A DNA stretch of 64,000 nucleotides from Parabacteroides distasonis. Lineage in GTDB: Bacteria > Bacteroidota > Bacteroidia > Bacteroidales > Tannerellaceae. The position numbers were made by a program, and so were the translations under genes. The stretch covers positions 1-64,000 of the forward strand of contig JAFBIU010000010.1 in NCBI GenBank assembly GCA_021531775.1, given 5' to 3'. Every line of letters begins with the position of its first letter. Position 1 is the first letter of the stretch. Below the pieces are notes generated by a model, which saw only the letters and a list, made by a program, of their open reading frames with translations, had not been told where the DNA came from and ran no database searches. Positions 14,973 to 24,147 of this stretch are shown here, piece by piece.

Positions 14973-15012
14973 CACATCATTGGTTCCTATTTTTGATAGG
15001 GACTCCATAGGA

Positions 15013-15603
15013 ATGTTTTACAAAAACCATTTTGACGTGGCTATCTTGACGCAGAGACAACAGCAGGATCATCAGCTGCTCGAGGCTGTTCGAGCAGGCG
15101 ACTGGAAGGCGTATCGGACCTTGTTCGAACGCTACTATCCTTTATTATGTACCTACGGAAACCGTTTTGTCCAATTGGAAGAGGCGGAAGAGATTGCACA
15201 AGACTCGCTCCTCTGGCTGTGGGAACATCGGGTAGAAATGGTGATCGACCGTTCGCTCAGTGGCTATCTCTTTTCCATGGTCTATCACCGGAGTGTGAAC
15301 CTTCAGTTGCAGAACGAGGCGCGCTATAAGGCAGAGACCCATTTCTTCGAAGCCATGCAGGAGATGCTGGAGGAGCAAGATCCGTATGCTTTTCAGGAAT
15401 TGCGGGTCCGGATCAAACAGGCCATTGAAAGTCTGCCGCCTACCTATCGGGAGGCGTTCCTGCTCCATCGGTTCGGTGGGAAAAGCTACAAGGAGATTGC
15501 GGAGCTGCTGCAACTGTCACCCAAAACGGTTGATTATCGCATCCAACAGGCTTTAAAACAGTTGCGGATCCTTCTAAAGGATTACGCCCCTTTGCTCTCC
15601 TGA
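15013..15603 (+). CDS. ECF-type RNA polymerase sigma factor
   Basis: A 196-residue sigma-70 family protein using the ATG at 15013. The frame is open back to 14908, but the -7 element at 14965-14972 lies in that extension. Region 2 is LLEAVRAGDWKAYRTLFERYYPLL with EEAEEIAQDSLLWLWEHR. Region 4 is IESLPPTYREAFLLHRFGG, with the helix-turn-helix SYKEIAELLQLSPKTVDYRI. It is probably held by the FecR protein encoded divergently 194 bases away and released when the SusC transporter is engaged. The lack of a housekeeping promoter before fecR and susC would suit control by this sigma factor; that is inference. Confidence 0.93.
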   Translation: MFYKNHFDVAILTQRQQQDHQLLEAVRAGDWKAYRTLFERYYPLLCTYGNRFVQLEEAEEIAQDSLLWLWEHRVEMVIDRSLSGYLFSMVYHRSVNLQLQNEARYKAETHFFEAMQEMLEEQDPYAFQELRVRIKQAIESLPPTYREAFLLHRFGGKSYKEIAELLQLSPKTVDYRIQQALKQLRILLKDYAPLLS

Positions 15604-15673
15604 CTCTGGGCGATTCCTTTGTGAGCGTATTCCGCTTTCCTCACAATGACAATATGTATAATATAAAATAACC

Positions 15674-16144
15674 ATGGCAGAAGATTTGATCTTGTCACAC
15701 GGTGACAAACAGGAAAGATACGAGACGCTGTATCCGCAGATACAGGCGTTGGTAACGGGTGAGACAGATGAAGTGGCCAATATGGCCAACGTGGCGGCCG
15801 CCTTGTGGGAAACTTTCGGCTTTTTTTGGGTCGGTTTCTATCGCGTGATCGGCGGGCAGTTGGTGTTGGGTCCCTTTCAGGGTCCGGTCGCTTGCACACG
15901 CATCCGGAAGGGGAAAGGTGTGTGTGGAACCGCTTGGGCAACCGGCCAGACCGTGGTCGTGCCCGATGTAGAGCAGTTTCCCGGTCACATTGCCTGCAGT
16001 TCGCGGTCTCGTTCCGAGATCGTCGTTCCGCTCTTCCGGGAAGAAGCGGTCGTGGCCGTGCTGGACATCGACAGTGAGCAGCTCGCCACCTTCGACGAGA
16101 CTGACGCCCACTATCTGGAGCAAATCGTCAAGCTCCTCGTTTAG
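15674..16144 (+). CDS. msrC: Free methionine-(R)-sulfoxide reductase (GAF domain)
   Basis: A 156-residue single GAF-domain protein. Cys74 (PVACTRI), Cys84 (GKGVCGTA) and Cys108 (GHIACSS) occupy the positions of the three redox cysteines of fRMsr enzymes such as E. coli YebR. WVGFYRV, LVLGPFQG and the C-terminal VAVLDIDSEQLATFDE also fit. It reduces free methionine-R-sulfoxide in the cytosol, with thioredoxin as the likely electron donor. The 3' end overlaps the convergent TSCPD gene by 17 bases. It is downstream of the sigma gene by 70 bases, but a functional link is doubtful. Confidence 0.88.
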   Translation: MAEDLILSHGDKQERYETLYPQIQALVTGETDEVANMANVAAALWETFGFFWVGFYRVIGGQLVLGPFQGPVACTRIRKGKGVCGTAWATGQTVVVPDVEQFPGHIACSSRSRSEIVVPLFREEAVVAVLDIDSEQLATFDETDAHYLEQIVKLLV

Positions 16145-16388
16145 CTTGCTTCAACGCTTGCGCCATCTGATCCGGACAAGAGGTGCCTCGTCCATGGCAG
16201 TCAATACCCTCCATGCGACGAATGGCCTCTTCGACGGGCATTCCTTTCAGCAAGGCACACAGTCCCTGTCCGTTTCCATGGCAACCGCCTATCACTTGCG
16301 CTTGAGCGATCCGGCCATCTTCTACATCCACCACCATCAGTTTGGAGCAAACGCCCCCTTGCGGAACATACGTAATCTGTTGTTTCAT
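16128..16388 (-). CDS. TSCPD domain protein
   Basis: An 86-residue protein that is essentially a stand-alone TSCPD domain. It begins ITYVPQGGVCSKLMVVDVEDG, continues QVIGGCHGNGQGLCALLKG, and ends with the name-giving TSCPDQMAQAL. The same domain occurs at the C-terminus of B12-dependent ribonucleotide reductases (NrdJ), where its cysteines may bind metal. The role of free-standing members is not known to me. Five cysteines are conserved-looking (C14, C36, C44, C64, C71). It has its own promoter signal at 16417-16424 and is convergent with msrC. Confidence 0.8.
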   Translation of the reverse strand: MKQQITYVPQGGVCSKLMVVDVEDGRIAQAQVIGGCHGNGQGLCALLKGMPVEEAIRRMEGIDCHGRGTSCPDQMAQALKQAKRGA

Positions 16389-16416
16389 ATTTATATATTT
16401 CTATTGAATGAAGGCG

Positions 16417-16424
16417 CAAAGGTA
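16417..16424 (-). promoter_or_regulatory. -7 element (TACCTTTG) of the TSCPD gene
   Basis: On the minus strand this reads TACCTTTG, an exact TAnnTTTG match, 28 bases upstream of the ATG at 16388. The -33 box is weak. Confidence 0.5.
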
Positions 16425-16464
16425 CAAATTTAATCCGGGATAAACGAAATCGGGCATTTTTCGC

Positions 16465-16472
16465 TATATTTG
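16465..16472 (+). promoter_or_regulatory. -7 element (TATATTTG) of the antiporter gene
   Basis: TATATTTG lies 18 bases upstream of the ATG at 16491, implying a leader of only about 12 bases. The -33 box is not evident. It is divergent from the TSCPD promoter 40 bases away. Confidence 0.5.
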
Positions 16473-16490
16473 CATCAAATCGATTGAGAC

Positions 16491-18683
16491 ATGGGCAAAA
16501 CAACCAAAAATATCACCTTTTACATCCTGATGATCGCCATCTTCGGGTCACTCATGTATTTCGTCGTCAAAGAGGGGGAAAGCCGGCAGCTTGCCGATGC
16601 TGTCACAACCTTGCAGCCTGCTCCCCGCAATTTGAGCGAGGGATTTGACCTGTTTGTGGAACTGATGCATCATCACATCGAATCCTCCATCGGCATTCTG
16701 CTGCTGCAGATCATCACGATCCTGTTGACCTGCCGCCTCTTCGGATGGCTCTTCAAACGGATGGGGCAGCCGACGGTCATCGGGGAGATTGTGGCCGGTA
16801 TTGTCTTGGGTCCCTCCGTTCTGGGGCATTTGGCTCCGGAGGTATCCCACTTTCTGTTTCCCTTGGAATCGTTGGCCAACATCACCATCTTGAGCCAGTT
16901 CGGTCTGATCCTCTTCATGTTTGCCATCGGCATGGAACTGGACATCAGTGAGGTGCGGAAGAAGCTGAAAGAGACGGTCTTGATCAGTCACACCAGTACG
17001 GTCGTGCCCTTCTTTTGCGGGATGCTGACCGCCTATTTTGCCTATGAGACCTACGCCAGCAAAGAGACCCCCTTCCTCTCCTTTGCCCTCTTCATCGGTA
17101 TCGCCATGAGTATTACGGCCTTTCCGGTGTTGGCCCGCATCATTCAGGAGAAGGGATTGACCAAGAGTCATTTAGGTACAATCGCCCTGGCCAGTGCCGC
17201 CAATGGCGACATTACCGCCTGGTGTCTGTTGGCTGTTGTCATTGCCATCGCGCAAGCCGGCACGATGTTGAGTGCCATCTTCAATATCCTCTTCTCGATC
17301 GGATACATCGCCTTGATGTTTTTAGTGATACGTCCCTTCTTGCGGATGGTGGGCAATATCTATCACAACAAAGAGGTGGTGGACAAGGGACTGGTGGCTT
17401 TCATCTTCCTGATTCTGATCATCTCGGCCTACCTGACCGAAATCTTGGGCTTGCATGCTCTGTTCGGTTCGTTCATCGCAGGTGTGGTGATGCCGGCTCA
17501 TGTCAAATTCCGCAAGATCATGACGGAGAAGGTAGAGGATGTGTCGTTGGCACTCTTCTTGCCGCTTTTCTTCGTCTCTACCGGTCTGCGAACTGAAATC
17601 GGACTGTTGGATCAGCCCTCGTTGTGGTGGATGTGTGCCCTGCTGACCTTGGTTGCCATTGTCGGCAAATTTGGCGGAGCCCTCTTCTCGGCCCGTTTCG
17701 TGGGCGAAAGTTGGCGGGACAGCCTCTATATGGGTGCCTTGATGAACACCCGCGGATTGATGGAGTTGGTCATTCTGACCATCGGTTATGAGATGCAGAT
17801 CCTGCCGCCCACCATCTTCGTGATGTTGGTGTTGATGACCTTGGTCACCACCTTCATGACGACTCCCTTGGTCTCTTTCATCGACTTCTGTTTCCATACA
17901 CGCGAACGGATCCGGGAGACCCGTCAAGCCCAACCGTTGAACGAGGCCTTCAAGGTGTTGCTCTCCTTCGGCCGGGCGGGTAACGGACAGATCATGCTGG
18001 ATGTCGCGCACCAGATGTTTTCAAAGAGTACCAAAGCGTTGGATGTAACGGCCTTGCACTTGACCGTCGGTGCGGATGTCAATCCGTTGCATACCGACAA
18101 GTTCGAGGAGATCAGCTTCGGCCCCATTCTCTACGGAGCCAAGAAGTTGGGGATTCAGATCCATACGCGTTATGAGGTGTCGAACAATGCTGGCCAGGAT
18201 ATTTGCGACATTGTCAATCAAGAGGGATTCGATTTCCTGCTGGTGGGTGCGGCCATCTCGCTCAGTAACCTGCCGGAAGACATGGATGCCGCCCGATACC
18301 ATGCACATTTCTACAACCGGTGGTTCCGTCGGCTGAAGGCACCCGCTTCGTGGTTCTACCCGGGTGAACTGCTGAAGGACAAGACCAAATTCTTCATCGA
18401 GCAGAGCCATTGTCCCGTGGGTGTGTTTGTGAACCGTAATTTCGTGAAGGCCACCCACATTCTGGTCTATGTCGCTTCGAAAGAGGATCGTTTCCTCTTC
18501 TCGTATGCGCAAACCTTAGCCAAGGCTACCCACGGAGAGATTACCGTCGCAGCGGAATTGAGTGCTGAATCCTTGGAGCAGCACAACTTCATGCTCATCA
18601 GCTACAAGAGCTGGAACCGGGTTTCTGAACAACGTAAAGAGGCACTCCAACGAATGCCCTCTACGTTGATCCTGAGTCATTGA
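16491..18683 (+). CDS. CPA2-family cation:proton antiporter
   Basis: A 730-residue inner-membrane protein. After one N-terminal hydrophobic segment, residues 60-470 hold the Na+/H+ exchanger (Kef/NapA-like) domain with about twelve segments. Visible motifs are GQPTVIGEIVAGIVLGPS, FGLILFMFAIGMELD, AFPVLARIIQEKGL and GLMELVILTIGYEM. The C-terminal 250 residues are soluble and alpha/beta in look (EAFKVLLSFGRAGNGQIML, FDFLLVGAA, CPVGVFVNRNFVKATHILV), resembling a degenerate pair of universal-stress-type domains rather than the TrkA-N of Kef. It probably exchanges Na+ or K+ for protons. It ends two bases before the convergent hisB stop codon with no terminator between. Confidence 0.85.
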   Translation: MGKTTKNITFYILMIAIFGSLMYFVVKEGESRQLADAVTTLQPAPRNLSEGFDLFVELMHHHIESSIGILLLQIITILLTCRLFGWLFKRMGQPTVIGEIVAGIVLGPSVLGHLAPEVSHFLFPLESLANITILSQFGLILFMFAIGMELDISEVRKKLKETVLISHTSTVVPFFCGMLTAYFAYETYASKETPFLSFALFIGIAMSITAFPVLARIIQEKGLTKSHLGTIALASAANGDITAWCLLAVVIAIAQAGTMLSAIFNILFSIGYIALMFLVIRPFLRMVGNIYHNKEVVDKGLVAFIFLILIISAYLTEILGLHALFGSFIAGVVMPAHVKFRKIMTEKVEDVSLALFLPLFFVSTGLRTEIGLLDQPSLWWMCALLTLVAIVGKFGGALFSARFVGESWRDSLYMGALMNTRGLMELVILTIGYEMQILPPTIFVMLVLMTLVTTFMTTPLVSFIDFCFHTRERIRETRQAQPLNEAFKVLLSFGRAGNGQIMLDVAHQMFSKSTKALDVTALHLTVGADVNPLHTDKFEEISFGPILYGAKKLGIQIHTRYEVSNNAGQDICDIVNQEGFDFLLVGAAISLSNLPEDMDAARYHAHFYNRWFRRLKAPASWFYPGELLKDKTKFFIEQSHCPVGVFVNRNFVKATHILVYVASKEDRFLFSYAQTLAKATHGEITVAAELSAESLEQHNFMLISYKSWNRVSEQRKEALQRMPSTLILSH

Positions 18684-18685
18684 CA

Positions 18686-19816
18686 TTACAATACCCCTTT
18701 GGTGCTGGGGAGTTCGAAGTGATAGATGTCCCGACGGATGGCCATCTTCAAGGCACGTGCCAAGGCTTTGAAAATACCCTCGGCTTTGTGGTGTTCGTTG
18801 GTACCTTCGGCCCGGATGTTCAGATTCATGCGAGCTGCATCACTCAAGCTCTTGAAGAAATGGAGAAACATCTCGGTCGGCACATCGCCAATCTTCTCCC
18901 GTTTGAATTCGGCATCCCAAACCAACCAAGGCCGGCCACCGAAGTCCAAAGCCACCTGACAGAGGCAATCGTCCATCGGCAGGCAGAAACCATAGCGTTC
19001 GATGCCCCGCTTATCACCCAAGGCTTTCGCCAAGGCTTCGCCCAAGGCAATGGCCGTATCTTCGATGGTATGGTGCTCGTCCACCTCCAGATCACCTTTG
19101 ACCTGAATGGTCAGATCCATCCCGGAATGCTTGCCGATCTGATCCAACATGTGGTCGAAGAAGCCCAAGCCGGTCGAGATCTGAGTACGGCCTGTTCCGT
19201 CCAAATTGAGTTCGATGCGGATATCGGTCTCGCGTGTCGTTCGCACGACCGAAGCGCGACGTTCACCAGCAAAGAGAAATTCAGCCACTTGGTCCCAATC
19301 GTCCGTAATCTTGACCGGATGTAGTTCGACCGGATAGTCGGCCAATTCTTCGGCAGCCCCTTCCGGCGAGCGCAACCAGATGCCTTTCGCACCCAAGTTC
19401 TTCGCCAATTCCATATCGGTCAGCCGGTCTCCAATCACGAAACTGTTGGCCAAGTCATACGCCTCGGTCAGGTAACGAGTCAACATACCTGTCCGCGGCT
19501 TCCGGTTCGGAGATTGCTCCTCCGGAAAAGAGCGGTCGATCAACACCTCATCGAAGGTAATCCCCTCGCCTGCCAAGGTCTGCATCATCAGGTTATGGAC
19601 CGGCCAAAAGGTATTCTCCGGAAAGGAATCGGTTCCCAGTCCATCCTGGTTCGTCACCATCACCCACTCAAAATCCAGCTGTTTCCGCAGGAAATAGAGG
19701 TTGCGCATCACCTTCGGATAGAAGACCAATTTCTCGAAACTGTCCAACTGGTAATCAACCGGCGGCTCGATGACGAGCGTCCCGTCCCGGTCAATGAAGA
19801 GTGCCCGCTTTTTCAT
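18686..19816 (-). CDS. hisB: Bifunctional histidinol-phosphatase / imidazoleglycerol-phosphate dehydratase
   Basis: A 376-residue fusion. The N-terminal half is a HAD phosphatase (FIDRDGTL with Asp9 and Asp11, [34 protein letters not shown]) for histidinol phosphate. The C-terminal half from about residue 185 is the dehydratase ([67 protein letters not shown]), with the paired HH metal motifs. It catalyses the seventh and ninth steps of histidine synthesis. The start overlaps the hisC stop by four bases (ATGA). Confidence 0.97.
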   Translation of the reverse strand: MKKRALFIDRDGTLVIEPPVDYQLDSFEKLVFYPKVMRNLYFLRKQLDFEWVMVTNQDGLGTDSFPENTFWPVHNLMMQTLAGEGITFDEVLIDRSFPEEQSPNRKPRTGMLTRYLTEAYDLANSFVIGDRLTDMELAKNLGAKGIWLRSPEGAAEELADYPVELHPVKITDDWDQVAEFLFAGERRASVVRTTRETDIRIELNLDGTGRTQISTGLGFFDHMLDQIGKHSGMDLTIQVKGDLEVDEHHTIEDTAIALGEALAKALGDKRGIERYGFCLPMDDCLCQVALDFGGRPWLVWDAEFKREKIGDVPTEMFLHFFKSLSDAARMNLNIRAEGTNEHHKAEGIFKALARALKMAIRRDIYHFELPSTKGVL

Positions 19817-20850
19817 ACGCCTACCTCCTCCAATGCTTGCAACAACAGGGTGTTCTCATCTACCGTACCGACGGTAATCCGCAGACAGCCACGACAGAGC
19901 GACACGGAATTGCGATTCCGCACAATGACTCCCTTTTCGACCAAAGCGGCATAGATCTCATTCGCACGACCCACTTCCACCAACAGGAAGTTGGCATCCG
20001 ACGGATAGACCTTGTACTGGAAGGGTGCGGCTTCGAAGGCCTGACGTAACCGTTCGCGCTCTTCCAACACCTTTTGCCGTTGAGCTTCCATCTGTTCCGG
20101 TTTGTTCAACAGAGCCAACGCCTCCCGCTGAGCCGGCAGATTGACGTTGTAGGGGTATTTCACCTTGTTGAAGAGTCCGATAATGGCCGGCGAGGCAAAG
20201 GCCATACCCAAACGGAGGGCAGCTCCACCCCAGGCTTTTGACAGAGTCTGCAACACGACCAAGTTCGGATAGTTCTCCAATTCCGGCAAGAACGAGGGTT
20301 GGGAGGCAAAATCGATATAGGCTTCATCCACCACCACAATCCCTTCGAAGGTGTGCAACAGGCGCACCATCTCCTCTCGATCGAGACTATTGCCCGTCGG
20401 GTTGTTGGGCGAGCAGAGGAAAATCAGTTTGGTCTGGGCATCGGCAGCTGCCAAGAGGGCATCCACATCCAGACTGAAATCGGTTCGTAACAGCACCTTC
20501 CGGCAGGCCACATTGTTGATGTCTGCCGCCACCTGATACATGCCGTACGAGGGATCGATGGCTACGATGTTATCGACTCCCGGCTCACAGAAAATACGAA
20601 GCAGGAGGTCGATGGCTTCATCACTACCGTTGCCGGTAAAGATGGAGGCTTCGGGTACCCCCTTGACCTCGGCAATGCGAGCTTTCAAGGTGCGTTGCAG
20701 GGGATCGGGATACCGGTTGTAGGGCGGATTCCACGGATTCTCATTGGCATCAATGAAGACCGTTGCCGTCCCTTGGAACTCGCTACGGGCCGACGAATAG
20801 GGCTGCAGGTTCCAGATATTGGGTCTGACTAATGATTGAAGTGTTTTCAT
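19813..20850 (-). CDS. hisC: Histidinol-phosphate aminotransferase
   Basis: A 345-residue fold-type I PLP enzyme. I use the ATG at 20850, 7 bases after the hisD stop; the frame opens further upstream inside hisD, but that extension is unlike the family. [56 protein letters not shown] and [13 protein letters not shown] (PLP lysine in SKAW) are all present. It converts imidazole-acetol phosphate to histidinol phosphate. Third gene of the his operon. Confidence 0.96.
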   Translation of the reverse strand: MKTLQSLVRPNIWNLQPYSSARSEFQGTATVFIDANENPWNPPYNRYPDPLQRTLKARIAEVKGVPEASIFTGNGSDEAIDLLLRIFCEPGVDNIVAIDPSYGMYQVAADINNVACRKVLLRTDFSLDVDALLAAADAQTKLIFLCSPNNPTGNSLDREEMVRLLHTFEGIVVVDEAYIDFASQPSFLPELENYPNLVVLQTLSKAWGGAALRLGMAFASPAIIGLFNKVKYPYNVNLPAQREALALLNKPEQMEAQRQKVLEERERLRQAFEAAPFQYKVYPSDANFLLVEVGRANEIYAALVEKGVIVRNRNSVSLCRGCLRITVGTVDENTLLLQALEEVGV

Positions 20851-20857
20851 ACGTTTG

Positions 20858-22138
20858 TCATTTTTCAGTGAGACGAATAGTAACGGCCTGCTTGTGGGCA
20901 TCCAACTGTTCACCGGCCGCCATGGTCTGAATGGTCGGTCCCAAAGATTGAATGCCTTCCCGTGTGATCTCCTGGAAGGTGATCTTCTTGATGAAGCTAT
21001 CCAGATTCACTCCACTATAGGCCTTGGCATAGCCATTGGTCGGGAGGGTATGGTTCGTGCCGGACGCATAGTCACCTGCACTTTCCGGTGTGTAGGGTCC
21101 CAAGAAGACACTGCCTGCATTCTCTACCTGGGCGGCCAGTTCAGCATAGTTCTGTGTCTGAATAATCAGGTGTTCAGGCGCATAGCGATTGGTGAAGGCC
21201 ATCACCTCCTCCTGATTCTTCAACAGAATGATTCGGCTGTGGGCCAAGGCCTTTTCTGTGATCTCTTTCCGGGGCAACTGCTCCACTTGCCGGGTAATTG
21301 CCTCCTGTACGCGTTCGACCAGACGCTCCGAGGTGGTCAGCAGGATGGCCTGACTATCCACCCCATGTTCGGCCTGCGACAGGAAATCAGCAGCAATGAA
21401 TTCCGGATTGGACTGTTCGTCGCCAATCACCTCAACTTCCGAGGGTCCGGCCGGCATATCGATGGAAACCTCCTTCAGGCTGACCCATTGCTTGGCAGCC
21501 GTCACATACTGGTTGCCCGGTCCGAAAATCTTATATACCTTGGGGATCGATTCCGTGCCGTATGCCATTGAGGCAATGGCTTGAATACCGCCCACCTTGA
21601 AGATCTTGCTGACGCCTGCTGTCTGGGCTGCAAAGAGAATGGCCGGGTGCACCTTGCCCTCCTTGTTGGGAGGTGTGCAAAGCACTATCTCACGGCAGCC
21701 GGCAATGCGGGCGGGTACTGCCAACATCAATACGGTCGAAAAGAGCGGAGCCGTTCCACCAGGGATGTAGAGTCCCACCTTCTCGATCGGCATGGCCTGT
21801 TGCCAGCAGGTGACACCCGGTGTCGTCTCGACCCGTATTCCCTCAAAACGTTGGGCTGCATGAAAGCGTTCGATGTTCTGTTTGGCTGTCCGAATCGCCT
21901 CCTTCAACGAAGGAGCTACCGTGGCTTCGGCCTCTTGAATCTCCGCTTCTGAAACCTGCAGTTCCGTTAATTCCACCTGATCGAAACGGGCTTCATAACG
22001 TTTCACGGCAGCATCGCCCTCTGTACGTACCTCCTCCAACACGGTACGAACCGTATCAAACAGTTTCGCTACATCCAAGGCAGGCCGTTTCAGCAGGTCT
22101 GCCCAGGCTTGTTGCTCAGGATATTTGATGATTTCCAT
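20858..22138 (-). CDS. hisD: Histidinol dehydrogenase
   Basis: A 426-residue protein of standard length. [71 protein letters not shown] and the C-terminal [19 protein letters not shown] are diagnostic. It oxidises histidinol to histidine in two NAD-dependent steps using zinc. Its start codon shares one base with the hisG stop (TAATG), indicating translational coupling. Confidence 0.97.
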   Translation of the reverse strand: MEIIKYPEQQAWADLLKRPALDVAKLFDTVRTVLEEVRTEGDAAVKRYEARFDQVELTELQVSEAEIQEAEATVAPSLKEAIRTAKQNIERFHAAQRFEGIRVETTPGVTCWQQAMPIEKVGLYIPGGTAPLFSTVLMLAVPARIAGCREIVLCTPPNKEGKVHPAILFAAQTAGVSKIFKVGGIQAIASMAYGTESIPKVYKIFGPGNQYVTAAKQWVSLKEVSIDMPAGPSEVEVIGDEQSNPEFIAADFLSQAEHGVDSQAILLTTSERLVERVQEAITRQVEQLPRKEITEKALAHSRIILLKNQEEVMAFTNRYAPEHLIIQTQNYAELAAQVENAGSVFLGPYTPESAGDYASGTNHTLPTNGYAKAYSGVNLDSFIKKITFQEITREGIQSLGPTIQTMAAGEQLDAHKQAVTIRLTEK

Positions 22139-22998
22139 TACAAGATCATTTTTTCAATCGGTAATACCAAAATTCCCTCGGCTCCCAATGCTTTCAGCTT
22201 GCCGATGATCTCCCAGAAGTGTTTCTCATCGATGACAGACTGGACAGATACCCAATCGCCATTGGCCAGCGGAGTCACGGTCGGACTCTTCATACCCGGC
22301 AACAGTTCGATGATGTCATTCAGTTTATCCTTCGGGGCATTCAGCAAGACATATTTCTTACCTTGGGCCATTTGGATCGCTTCGAAACGGAACAACACCT
22401 CATCCAGTACGGCCAACTTCTCTTCCGACAGATTGGTATTGGCAATCAAAAGGGCTTCGCTCTGCATCACGACCTCCACCTCTTTCAGTTGGTTGCTGAC
22501 CAAGGTACTTCCGGAGCTGACAATGTCGAAGATCGCATCGGCCAAACCAATGCCCGGAGCAATCTCTACCGAACCGGAAATCACATGCAGACCGGCTTTT
22601 ACGCCCTGTTCGTCAAGATACCGTTGCAGGATGGCGGGATAAGAGGTGGCAATCGTCTTGCCATTGAACCATTGAATGCCATCGTATTCTTCATCTTTGG
22701 GAATTGCCAACGAGAGGCGGCAACGGCTGAATCCGAGACGTTTGACCAAACGGGCCTCTTGGCCCTTTTCAACATACTCATTCTCTCCGACAATGCCGAC
22801 ATCAGCCACCCCATTGGCTACCGACTGAGGGATGTCGTCATCCCGCAAGAAAAGTACCTCTACAGGGAATCCCTTGGCTGACAGCAGCAAAATGCGCTTG
22901 CCCCGATTCAATTTGATACCTGCTTCTTCAAGAAGCAACATCGTCTCGTCGTAGAGACGACCCTTTGACTGTACTGCAATTCGTAACATGTTGTCCAT
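22138..22998 (-). CDS. hisG: ATP phosphoribosyltransferase, long form
   Basis: A 286-residue protein, the length of the long HisG form, with a C-terminal regulatory ACT-like domain (SPTVTPLANGDWVSVQSVIDEKHF). The catalytic part shows IAVQSKGRLYDETMLLLEEAG, VADVGIVGENEY and the PRPP-binding segment ISGSVEIAPGIGLADAIFDIVSSG. It performs the first, histidine-inhibited step of the pathway. It is the first gene of the operon and follows a His-rich leader peptide and terminator. ATG at 22998 is used; the ATG three codons later would also fit. Confidence 0.96.
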   Translation of the reverse strand: MDNMLRIAVQSKGRLYDETMLLLEEAGIKLNRGKRILLLSAKGFPVEVLFLRDDDIPQSVANGVADVGIVGENEYVEKGQEARLVKRLGFSRCRLSLAIPKDEEYDGIQWFNGKTIATSYPAILQRYLDEQGVKAGLHVISGSVEIAPGIGLADAIFDIVSSGSTLVSNQLKEVEVVMQSEALLIANTNLSEEKLAVLDEVLFRFEAIQMAQGKKYVLLNAPKDKLNDIIELLPGMKSPTVTPLANGDWVSVQSVIDEKHFWEIIGKLKALGAEGILVLPIEKMIL

Positions 22999-23033
22999 TC
23001 GATTTTATAATTAGTTATCTTCGTTCATGCCAT

Positions 23034-23065
23034 AAAAAAAGAGGCTCACCTGAACGGCAAGCCTC
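23034..23065 (-). terminator. Attenuator terminator of the his operon
   Basis: On the minus strand GAGGCTTGCC and GGTGAGCCTC form a 10-base-pair stem (two wobbles) around the loop GTTCA, followed by seven T. It lies between the His leader peptide and hisG, so it can only stop transcription before the structural genes. AACGG just after the His codons can pair with CCGTT at the 5' side and loop of this stem, a possible competing structure. I have not folded the RNA. Confidence 0.85.
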
Positions 23066-23107
23066 CTTTTTCTATTCTGTAATGCACACATCACACAGCC
23101 CACCGAA

Positions 23108-23158
23108 CTACTGTCCGTTGAAACAATGATGATGATGATGTAATGCTATTCTTTCCAT
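23108..23158 (-). CDS. hisL: his operon leader peptide (five consecutive His)
   Basis: A 16-codon reading frame reads MERIALHHHHHCFNGQ and ends in TAG. All five His codons are CAT. It starts about 13 bases after the predicted transcription start, lies 110 bases upstream of hisG on the same strand, and is followed by the intrinsic terminator at 23034-23065. This is the arrangement of classical translation-coupled attenuation: low charged tRNA-His stalls the ribosome on the His run and prevents terminator formation. The frame is short, but chance is an unlikely explanation for a His run in this position. Confidence 0.85.
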   Translation of the reverse strand: MERIALHHHHHCFNGQ

Positions 23159-23177
23159 TTGTTATCTTTTGACGGGG

Positions 23178-23207
23178 CAAAGATAGACAATTTCTTAATA
23201 ACACAAC
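23178..23207 (-). promoter_or_regulatory. Promoter of the his operon
   Basis: On the minus strand GTTG (23204-23207), 18 bases and TATCTTTG (23178-23185) fit the Bacteroides promoter form. The expected start near 23171 lies just upstream of the leader peptide ATG at 23158. Confidence 0.65.
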
Positions 23208-23224
23208 ACTTTTCTATCATTTTT

Positions 23225-24133
23225 TTATCCGCCTATCACAGCTTTAATGCCCTGTTCGGCAAATTGAGCCACGCAACGTTGTTGTACCTCCTCGGTGGGT
23301 GTTGCCATCGGGATGCCGTTCGGATTGTAGATCGTGCCCAACTTCTCATGCTTGTTCTTACCGATGTCATGATAAGGCAACAGATTGACAATCTGCGGTT
23401 TTTTGGTCAACGAAGCCAAGAATGCAGCTGAACGAGCGATGTTTTCCTCATCTGCATTCACCCCTTCGATCAATGGAATCCGGATGAAAAATTCGGCTCC
23501 TAATTCGGCAATCATCCGCAGGTTGGAGAGAATCAGTTCGTTGGGAACCCCACAGAAATGGCGATGCTTCTCCGAATCCATGACCTTCAGATCGACCAGG
23601 AAGAGTTCACAGTTGCGCATCACCTCCTGCACACGTTCCGCCGGTGCCAACAGGGTGGTATCGACAGCCCGATGCAGATCCAGTTCTCCACATCGTTTGA
23701 GCAGTTCCAACAGCATCTCCGGATGCATCAGGGGTTCTCCACCACAGAAGGTGACTCCACCACCCGAACGGTCCATCACGGCAATCTCCTTCCGGATCTC
23801 CTCCATCAGATAATCGACCGAATATTCCGTACCGGACATCTCCAACGCCAAGGTCGGACACTCCTCCACACATTTGCCACACAACACACAACGGCTGTGG
23901 TCAGTGACAATTCCATCGCGTGTAAGCGTCAAGGCATGTTCCGGACAGATCTGCACACAACTCTGACACCCGATACATTTTTTCTTCGTATAGAGTTTCT
24001 CCTTGTGGTTGGCAATGCCCTCCGGATTATGGCACCAGACACAGCTAAGGGGGCACCCTTTCATGAAAAGGGTGACCCGAATGCCTGGCCCGTCATTGAT
24101 GCAATAACGCTTAATATCAAAGATCAGGCTCAT
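23225..24133 (-). CDS. Glycyl-radical enzyme activase for the hydroxyproline dehydratase
   Basis: A 302-residue radical SAM protein. Cys27, Cys31 and Cys34 (CPLSCVWCHNPEG) bind the SAM cluster. Two ferredoxin-type clusters follow (KKCIGCQSCVQICPEHA and RCVLCGKCVEECP), as in activases of glycyl-radical dehydratases but not in the shorter PflA. GGGVTFCGGEPLMHPE and LFLVDLKVMDSEKH are family signatures. It would install the glycyl radical on the protein encoded 14 bases upstream. Functional only under anaerobic conditions. Confidence 0.9.
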   Translation of the reverse strand: MSLIFDIKRYCINDGPGIRVTLFMKGCPLSCVWCHNPEGIANHKEKLYTKKKCIGCQSCVQICPEHALTLTRDGIVTDHSRCVLCGKCVEECPTLALEMSGTEYSVDYLMEEIRKEIAVMDRSGGGVTFCGGEPLMHPEMLLELLKRCGELDLHRAVDTTLLAPAERVQEVMRNCELFLVDLKVMDSEKHRHFCGVPNELILSNLRMIAELGAEFFIRIPLIEGVNADEENIARSAAFLASLTKKPQIVNLLPYHDIGKNKHEKLGTIYNPNGIPMATPTEEVQQRCVAQFAEQGIKAVIGG

Positions 24134-24147
24134 TGTATCTGCTCGAT

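Noticed and set aside
14908-15012. N-terminal extension of the ECF sigma factor
   Set aside because: The -7 element TATATTTG at 14965-14972 lies inside it, and the family normally begins near the ATG at 15013.
16548-18512. Several minus-strand frames opposite the antiporter gene
   Set aside because: Low-complexity, His/Gln/Asp-rich translations typical of the complement of a hydrophobic membrane-protein gene.
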